NCBI GenBank assembly: GCA_016200325.1
Contig: JACQEZ010000009.1
Span: 62,001-126,000, forward strand
Source of the DNA: Candidatus Manganitrophaceae bacterium
GTDB taxonomy: Bacteria; Nitrospirota; Nitrospiria; SBBL01; Manganitrophaceae
Direction: 5' to 3'
DNA: 64,000 nucleotides
In this document: one piece after another, positions 58,417-64,000 of the stretch
Layout of the letters: each line of letters starts with the position of its first letter
How positions within the stretch are numbered: the first letter of the stretch is position 1
Position numbers and translations under genes: made by a program
The notes under the pieces: model-generated
What the model was told of the DNA's origin: nothing
What the model saw: the letters and a program-made list of their open reading frames with translations, nothing else
Database searches by the model: none

Positions 58417-59953
58417 CTGAGATTCCTGCTTCAATTTTTGACGGGCATTTCGGTAGAGTAAAGAAAAATGTCGAACCTTTGTCTTCCGTTTTAAACCAGA
58501 TTTTTCCTCCCTGTAGCTCTACCAAAAATCGGCAGATATAAAGACCTACACCGTTCCCGTTCGGGCCTTTCGGATTCACCGGTTTTTCGAACAGCTTGGA
58601 CTGGAAATCGCGAGCGACTCCAAATCCCGTATCCTTTACCCCAATTTCAATTTGTGACCGATTCTCGTCGGCTGTGATCACGATGCATGATCCCGGAGGA
58701 CTTGCTTTGATCGCATTGTGAATTAAATTCATTAAGATCTGTTCCACATGATCTGGATCTGCATAGGCGAATTTCCCTTTAAAATCGTTCGCCAAATTGC
58801 AGCGAACTTTCATCTCCTCCTGCATAGATTCTAAGGCAAAAAGGACCTGACCCGCCAATTCACCCAAATCGACTTTACGGCGCCTCAATTCGATTTTCCC
58901 GGTTTCTCTGACAGCAAACTCAAGAACTTCCCCAAGCATCCTCTTAAGGCGTTCGCAAAGATCGAGCATTCGGAGAAGACGGTTTTTTTCCTGCTTGGTG
59001 AGTTGAGGCTTCGATATCTCGTTAAAGTTAGCGATATGCGTTGACAGCGCGCCGAGTGGTGTCATGATGTCATGTGATAGCTGTAATATTAGATCGCTCT
59101 TCAGGTTAAGGATCTGTTCGAGCTCACTGTTTCTTGCTTCTAGGGTGATATGTTTTCGGATGTTATCCTCCAGGTTGAAACGAGTCAGGGCAAGTTCGGC
59201 CGTTCTCTCATCCAACGATTCTTTTAACCTTAAAAAACTGTCTCGTACCAAATCGACTTCGTCCATAGTCGACGACATCCCATCGGCTCCAGTCTCAGAA
59301 ACGTCTGCCATGCTTGATACATGAGCAGCCAGTTGACGTAAGGGAGAAATCATTTCTCCGGATGCCGCCCAAGCCATCAATATTCCGATGATCAGAACAG
59401 CGATGAGAAAAGTGATCGCCTTGACCCTAAGCGCATCGATTTGATCGTAAATTGGTTCAACAGAGAGGGACACGATGGCCCGCCCGATTGGAGGACCCCC
59501 GTCGACTTTCCGGAATACGCCCTCCTCGGAAATAGGAGCGTTGTGGGATATATCCCCAATAATCTTGTACGATTCTATGGCCCGCACGTGATTGACTTCG
59601 ATTAAACTGGAATTACTGCCCATGGACTTTATAGATTTTCCGACCGCCGGCGGCGCTGTTTCAGGTCCTCCATAGTTCCTGTCTTTGTACAAGATCCTTA
59701 CACCTAGAATATCCGGCTGTTCTTTTACGCTTTTGATTAAAGACTCGAGGGCTTCCTGATTTCCACTAAAGAGAGCGCTGCCCGCTTGATCGGCCAAATG
59801 GTTGGCCAAAAGTTTGGAGCGCTGTACAGCGCTCTCAAGAAGGGACCATTCCGCTTGAGAGATTAGATAATAAGCCAATACGCCGGTACAGACTATTAAC
59901 CACGCTGCGCCGAAGATGACCAAACGTTTCCGAAAGCTTAGTTTAGATATCAT
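58409..59953 (-). CDS. Membrane sensor histidine kinase
   Basis: A 514-residue kinase. It has an N-terminal transmembrane helix (LVIFGAAWLIVCTGVLAYYL), a periplasmic sensor of about 150 residues, a second helix (ITFLIAVLIIGILMAWAA), HAMP, and a coiled coil. The phospho-acceptor is LQLSHDIMTPLGAL. The ATPase has N box LMNLIHNAIKA, G1 DTGFGV and G2 GNGVGLYI. It is complete. It overlaps the binding-protein gene upstream by 4 bp, so a periplasmic protein may feed its sensor domain. Confidence 0.93.
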   Translation of the reverse strand: MISKLSFRKRLVIFGAAWLIVCTGVLAYYLISQAEWSLLESAVQRSKLLANHLADQAGSALFSGNQEALESLIKSVKEQPDILGVRILYKDRNYGGPETAPPAVGKSIKSMGSNSSLIEVNHVRAIESYKIIGDISHNAPISEEGVFRKVDGGPPIGRAIVSLSVEPIYDQIDALRVKAITFLIAVLIIGILMAWAASGEMISPLRQLAAHVSSMADVSETGADGMSSTMDEVDLVRDSFLRLKESLDERTAELALTRFNLEDNIRKHITLEARNSELEQILNLKSDLILQLSHDIMTPLGALSTHIANFNEISKPQLTKQEKNRLLRMLDLCERLKRMLGEVLEFAVRETGKIELRRRKVDLGELAGQVLFALESMQEEMKVRCNLANDFKGKFAYADPDHVEQILMNLIHNAIKASPPGSCIVITADENRSQIEIGVKDTGFGVARDFQSKLFEKPVNPKGPNGNGVGLYICRFLVELQGGKIWFKTEDKGSTFFFTLPKCPSKIEAGISDA

Positions 59954-60927
59954 GGTATTCTCAATTCAGGATCTTTTGGGTATATCCTGTCCGCCATTGC
60001 AACGGAATCTTGACCTATAGAAATATCTAATATTCGGGCGACACGTAGGTTTAAAAAAGTACTGACCCTTCTCGGCGCCTGAATCCGTTCCGGCCTCTCA
60101 CCTGCGATAATTCGCATTGCCGTCTCAGCCGCTTGCCGGCCCATGTCCTCATAATTTCCGGTAAGCGATAGTACCGCCCCATTTTTAGCAAAAGCCTCCG
60201 AATACCCTAACAGGGGAATCCGTTCTGAAATTGAATAGTCGATAATAAATTTTACGGTAAAGAAGTCGATAATACTTGAATCGGGCTGTATCCATAGTAT
60301 GTCAAATTGGGATCTCATCTTTTTTAACGCGGGGCTAAGTTCGGAGGGCGCATGGACGCTGATCGGAATCAGTTGAATCGGAGTATCACTAAAGAAATTC
60401 ACGAGATCTTTTATTAGAGTCCCCGTCCGGTCGGGATTAAAGGGAATTCCAATACGGCCCTTCGGAAAAACAGATCGGATCCTCTCATAAACGTCTCTAG
60501 CCGGAATATGCATGGAGATTCCCCAGGAATCGGGAATTTCGAGAGCTTCGGTATGGTTCAGGGCCAAACAGAAGATAACCGGTGAATTGATCGGATGTAT
60601 CTTTAGCGCCAGGATCGCTTGACTCCCAATCGCGATCACAGCCTCAGGATTTACCAGAGACACCTTTTCCATGACATATCTGAACTGCTCCGGATTTCGG
60701 TCGAGAGTATATGTAATCCTTTTGTAATTCTTTAATGTTTCGTATGCTCCCTTGGCTGCAGTCTGATAGGCCTCTATTTCAGGGCTCAGCAAGACAACTA
60801 TAGGCCGCTCTTCCGCTTCGACCGATGCGCTCATAAAAAACAGAGAACCGCCAAGCAGAACAATCGTAATAGAAATGGCTCCGATATATCTCTCAAAGGA
60901 ACTTATTTTATATCCCAGTTTCATCAA
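59950..60927 (-). CDS. Periplasmic binding protein of the ABC_sub_bind family
   Basis: A 325-residue exported protein (signal peptide ISITIVLLGGSLFFMSASVEA). The fold shows IVVLLSPEIEAYQTAAKGAYETL, NPEAVIAIGSQAILAL, SPVIFCLALNHTEAL, GRIGIPFNPDRTGTLI and IPLLGYSEAFAKNGAVLSLTGNYEDMGRQAAETAMRI, typical of the ABC_sub_bind group. No permease or ATPase lies nearby, so it probably serves as a ligand sensor for the kinase with which it overlaps. It also overlaps the TonB receptor gene by 4 bp. Confidence 0.85.
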   Translation of the reverse strand: MMKLGYKISSFERYIGAISITIVLLGGSLFFMSASVEAEERPIVVLLSPEIEAYQTAAKGAYETLKNYKRITYTLDRNPEQFRYVMEKVSLVNPEAVIAIGSQAILALKIHPINSPVIFCLALNHTEALEIPDSWGISMHIPARDVYERIRSVFPKGRIGIPFNPDRTGTLIKDLVNFFSDTPIQLIPISVHAPSELSPALKKMRSQFDILWIQPDSSIIDFFTVKFIIDYSISERIPLLGYSEAFAKNGAVLSLTGNYEDMGRQAAETAMRIIAGERPERIQAPRRVSTFLNLRVARILDISIGQDSVAMADRIYPKDPELRIP

Positions 60928-62951
60928 ATCCTCAACACGATCGTCGCATAGTAGTCGGACCCGATTTCCTCTCCGATGATCGGCGCCTCTCGATGCCTTC
61001 TATTGGTCAGGTTCGTCAAATGGACTCCAGCGCTTAGGTTGCTGGTTATTTCATAACCGAGAAAGAGGTTTACTGTGTAATAAGAAGGGGAGGAAACCGT
61101 CTGATCATCGAAATATCCTGATGCGTGTCCAACATAGTGAAACGTTAACGCCCCAGTAAGGTTCCGGACTGCATTAAATAAGATACCCAAGTTCACTTTA
61201 TGTGGAGCGGTCGTAGCAATATCGCTCGTTTTTGTGTAACCAGCATAGGCATAGTTCGCGAGAAGGCGAACGTTTCTGACGACTCGATAGTCCGCCCAAA
61301 TCTCACCCCCTCTTCCTAATACGTGCTCATTGACATTGACAGTATTAAAAATGTCTGGGTCAACCGGAGACTCCACTATTTGGATTAGATTATTCGTGAC
61401 CACGTAGAATAGGTCTATCCCCATTCTCAGATCAGGAATGGGCTGCGCCAGGTATCCCGTTTCATACCAGATCGAGCGCTCAGGTTTTAAATCCGGATTT
61501 CCAAGAACAGTAGCTCCGCCGAGTTTAAGAAGAAGAAAGTTGTCGGATAAGGTAGGACTCCGGTATCCCTCGCTCACTGAGGCCTTAACTATATTTTCAG
61601 GATTAATCTGGTATGTTATTCCTACTCGCGGAGAGAATTGGGACCCCGATTCCTCCTGATAGTCAAAGCGCCCTGCCAAACGAAAAAGAAGGTCGTTTGT
61701 AAAGTTATACTGCTCATCAAAAAAGATTCCTGTGGTCCACTGCCCTTGGTCTCCGTCAATCCTGTCAGATTTTACCTCCGTAAACCTCAGATCACCTCCC
61801 CAAGAAAAATGACTTCGCCCAAATTGCGCCACTCGCCCTACGACCTCCAAATCATAGAGGTTTTGTGTTCTTCGGCTTCCAAATTTTCCAGACAGCGCGC
61901 CAAAGGATTCCAAATCATGATAGTTCCAAAACGAGCGAACAGATAAAGATGGATGTTCATACTCAATCATCACATGTTCCGTCTGTTGATCATTCCTCAG
62001 GAGGGTCCCCCCCGATGTGTGTTGGAGTACCTCGCCAGTATTTCCTCCGGCGTCTAACTTCAAAATTCCATTTTCACCAACATTCTTTGATAGGCCGAGA
62101 TTATATCGCCAGACTCGAATCCCGTTCGGATCAGGTATTCTAACCCCCTCCTCAAACCGATTCCAAATATCTGCATGATCATAACTTCCCGAGAGAGTCA
62201 ATGCCACTGGGCCAATGGGTTGGCTTGTGGCCACACGCTCTCGGATTCCTCTCGAGGTGAAAGAGGTGTCGCTCTCAAGATACGGTAATCCTTCTGGGGG
62301 TTTTGTGATGATGTTTATGACTCCGCGTGAGGCATTGGCGCCGTAGATTGCAGAGGCGCCGCCGCGAATAATTTCGATCTTCCCGACATCTTCAGGTAAG
62401 ATGGAGAGTGTGTCCCATTCCACATTCCCAGAATAATCATCATAGACCGTCCTATTATCAATGAGAACCAACACATCCTTCGGCCTGAAATTACTCCGAG
62501 TAAAGTAACCTCGGATATCCACGCTGTAATCTGTTCTTGTCAATTGGACGACATCGATTCCAGGGAAGAGACGTAAGATCTGGGGTATGTTCTCCCCGTC
62601 AAGAGCGGAGAGATAATATCTTGGTATGACGGTGACGGGAATGGGGGCTGTTCCTATTGCCTCCAGCCGTTTGGAGGCTGTGTAAACACGATTTTCTGAA
62701 TCCAATAGTTTAAGATCATTATAAATGCCGCTCGGATCCAGCGCGAGATCGGTTGCTGCTACAACGTCTCCTTTTGCAGGGGTATCTTCCAGGCCCTTTA
62801 CCTGCTCAGTCGTATTTCCGGTCTTTTGTTCTAAGGTTTGAGCTGACGCACTGTAGCTTTCCATTGAACTTACTATCAAGAATGACACAAGAACGGTAAC
62901 CTTTGACCTAGATCCTGCAATAGGGATCATCTTCTTGTATCCTCTGTTCAT
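60924..62951 (-). CDS. TonB-dependent outer membrane receptor
   Basis: A 675-residue receptor, after a signal peptide (VTVLVSFLIVSSMESYSASAQ). The plug domain reads IPVTVIPRYYLSALDGENIPQILRLFPGIDVVQ, VLVLIDNRTVYDD and IEIIRGGASAIYGANASRGVINIITK. The barrel continues to a terminal beta strand ending in ATIVLRI. The start is set at 62951, where the signal peptide begins; the longer frame to 63077 overlaps the peptidase gene and looks cytoplasmic. The substrate is unknown (vitamin, siderophore or metal). It is coupled to a binding protein and a two-component system. Confidence 0.9.
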   Translation of the reverse strand: MNRGYKKMIPIAGSRSKVTVLVSFLIVSSMESYSASAQTLEQKTGNTTEQVKGLEDTPAKGDVVAATDLALDPSGIYNDLKLLDSENRVYTASKRLEAIGTAPIPVTVIPRYYLSALDGENIPQILRLFPGIDVVQLTRTDYSVDIRGYFTRSNFRPKDVLVLIDNRTVYDDYSGNVEWDTLSILPEDVGKIEIIRGGASAIYGANASRGVINIITKPPEGLPYLESDTSFTSRGIRERVATSQPIGPVALTLSGSYDHADIWNRFEEGVRIPDPNGIRVWRYNLGLSKNVGENGILKLDAGGNTGEVLQHTSGGTLLRNDQQTEHVMIEYEHPSLSVRSFWNYHDLESFGALSGKFGSRRTQNLYDLEVVGRVAQFGRSHFSWGGDLRFTEVKSDRIDGDQGQWTTGIFFDEQYNFTNDLLFRLAGRFDYQEESGSQFSPRVGITYQINPENIVKASVSEGYRSPTLSDNFLLLKLGGATVLGNPDLKPERSIWYETGYLAQPIPDLRMGIDLFYVVTNNLIQIVESPVDPDIFNTVNVNEHVLGRGGEIWADYRVVRNVRLLANYAYAGYTKTSDIATTAPHKVNLGILFNAVRNLTGALTFHYVGHASGYFDDQTVSSPSYYTVNLFLGYEITSNLSAGVHLTNLTNRRHREAPIIGEEIGSDYYATIVLRI

Positions 62952-63006
62952 GTGGAACTTTGCGTGGTACTGTTCTACTAGCAGAACGATCTCATGATGA
63001 AAGCGC

Positions 63007-64000
63007 TCATTTCTCCACCGCTGAATGTCCTTTAATCTCACCCACCGGTTCCAGGCGACCTCCAAGTTGTTTAGCAAGAAATTCTTCTATTTTTGAATTC
63101 AGATGAAGCCGGTTTTCGGAACGCAAGAAATAATGACCTTCATCCGAATAAACGAAATAATTAACAACCTTATTTGCTTTTCGCAGCGCTTCAACCATCT
63201 GCTCGCTTTCTTTTTTCTTTACGCGTGGATCATTCGCCCCTTGAATAACCAGGAGTGGGGCTTTTACCTGCTCGACTGAGAATAGAGGAGAACGTAATTT
63301 TAGAAATTCCATATCCTTCTCGGGATCACCCACTCGACGGAAATACATAGCCTTCATCGGAACGAAATCCGGAGGAATGCTTTTTAGCAAACTGATAATG
63401 TTACTCGGACCGACGATATCGACTCCTGCAGCGAAGACATCAGGAGTAAAGGCCAACCCTGCCAGAACAGCATAGCCGCCGTACGATCTCCCCATGATTG
63501 CTATTTTCTTTTTATCCGCTATGCCCTCTTTAACGATCCAATTGACGCCGTCTGTCAGATCGTTTTGCATTTTCCCTCCCCACTCACGATCACCCGCATT
63601 CAGGAACTTTTTGCCATACCCACTCGAGCCGCGGTAGTTAATCATCAAAACCGCGTAGCCTCGATTTGCGAGCCATTGCGCCTGGGGATTAAACCCCCAA
63701 GTATCTCGGACCCAGGGCCCGCCGTGAACCAGAAGAACGGTCGGCAAATTTTTGGCTGGAATGCCTGGAGGGACTGTCAGGTATCCGTGGATGGTCAGGC
63801 CGTCCCGGGATCCGAATGAGATCGGCTTCATTTGGGCCAGGGTTAGGCCTTCTATTTTCGGCTGATTACTGAATAGTGCTTTAGCGGTCCGTAGACTACG
63901 ATCGTAAATGTAATAGTAAACCGGCGCATCATCGGAAGTGAATGACACAACCCAGAGCTTATCGGAGAGGTCGCGATTGATAATATTGATTTGGCCCTTG
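63007..64000 (-). CDS. S9 prolyl-oligopeptidase family peptidase, 5' part outside window
   Basis: The C-terminal 330 residues of an S9 peptidase (dipeptidyl aminopeptidase/acylaminoacyl type). Catalytic residues are Ser in GRSYGGYAVLAG, Asp in GANDPRV and His in DEGHYF. The alpha/beta-hydrolase front reads VHGGPWVRDTWGF. A GTG at 63948 is not the start: the frame is open to the window edge (KGQINIINRDLSDKLWVVSFTS), with sequence typical of the beta-propeller end. It ends 56 bp before the TonB receptor start and probably belongs to the same operon. Confidence 0.9.
   Translation of the reverse strand, partial: KGQINIINRDLSDKLWVVSFTSDDAPVYYYIYDRSLRTAKALFSNQPKIEGLTLAQMKPISFGSRDGLTIHGYLTVPPGIPAKNLPTVLLVHGGPWVRDTWGFNPQAQWLANRGYAVLMINYRGSSGYGKKFLNAGDREWGGKMQNDLTDGVNWIVKEGIADKKKIAIMGRSYGGYAVLAGLAFTPDVFAAGVDIVGPSNIISLLKSIPPDFVPMKAMYFRRVGDPEKDMEFLKLRSPLFSVEQVKAPLLVIQGANDPRVKKKESEQMVEALRKANKVVNYFVYSDEGHYFLRSENRLHLNSKIEEFLAKQLGGRLEPVGEIKGHSAVEK

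Noticed and set aside
1-64000. CRISPR arrays, insertion sequences, tRNA-type attachment sites, conjugation genes
   Set aside because: No regularly spaced repeats, transposase motifs, terminal inverted repeats, tRNA clover-leaf sequence or type IV secretion motifs were seen by eye.

Overview
This window comes from a Gram-negative bacterium: it encodes an RND-adaptor-outer membrane factor efflux system, a TonB-dependent receptor, a Tat-exported multicopper oxidase and lipoproteins. It holds no tRNA, rRNA, ribosomal protein or housekeeping gene and reads as accessory DNA, either a large plasmid or an integrated element. No integrase, transposase or conjugation gene is visible. I cannot assign the species from sequence alone.

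Layout. (1) 1-12.6 kb, minus strand: metal handling. It has a CopA-type multicopper oxidase running off the left edge, a His-rich exported protein, three CDF-fold transporters, and a CusA/CzcA RND operon that also carries a PII-like protein and a DUF2231 membrane protein. YnfA follows. (2) 12.7-15.2 kb, plus strand: an arsenic operon (ArsI-like lyase, two thioredoxin-type ArsC, an aquaglyceroporin) behind a textbook MerR operator and a mercury-type three-cysteine MerR. (3) 15.2-51 kb, almost all minus strand: an element backbone. Its centre is a complete PRTRC cassette (ParB, E, C, F, B, A, ThiF), that is, a prokaryotic ubiquitin-like set with Ubl, E2-like, JAB and E1-like proteins. Around it lie a 1276-residue SF2 helicase, an 865-residue N6-type methyltransferase, a GHKL ATPase, a small histone-fold protein, DUF932, RadC, a RES-Xre toxin-antitoxin pair, UvrD, a DnaG-like primase, a probable recombination directionality factor, class II ribonucleotide reductase and many small zinc-ribbon or unknown proteins. 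(4) 49.8-52.5 kb: decayed toxin-antitoxin remnants and 1.3 kb without a gene. (5) 52.5-64 kb, minus strand: two unknown coupled regulators, an atypical NtrC-family protein, and a cassette of S9 peptidase, TonB receptor, periplasmic binding protein, sensor kinase and sigma54 activator.

Most notable observations. Two near-identical intergenic loci (about 42.22-42.33 and 48.95-49.06 kb) each carry a plus-strand promoter (TTGACA, 17 bp, TAGACT) and an intrinsic terminator, which predicts a pair of about 75-nt small RNAs. Each lies beside a paralogous small-protein gene. The PRTRC ubiquitin-like protein carries a Gly-Gly followed by a 59-residue tail, as a pro-ubiquitin would. A 74-residue protein has the pattern of a histone fold. 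Strong hairpins sit between many backbone genes, often with too little room behind them for a promoter.

Everything here was read by eye. Family names come from motif recognition, not from a search.
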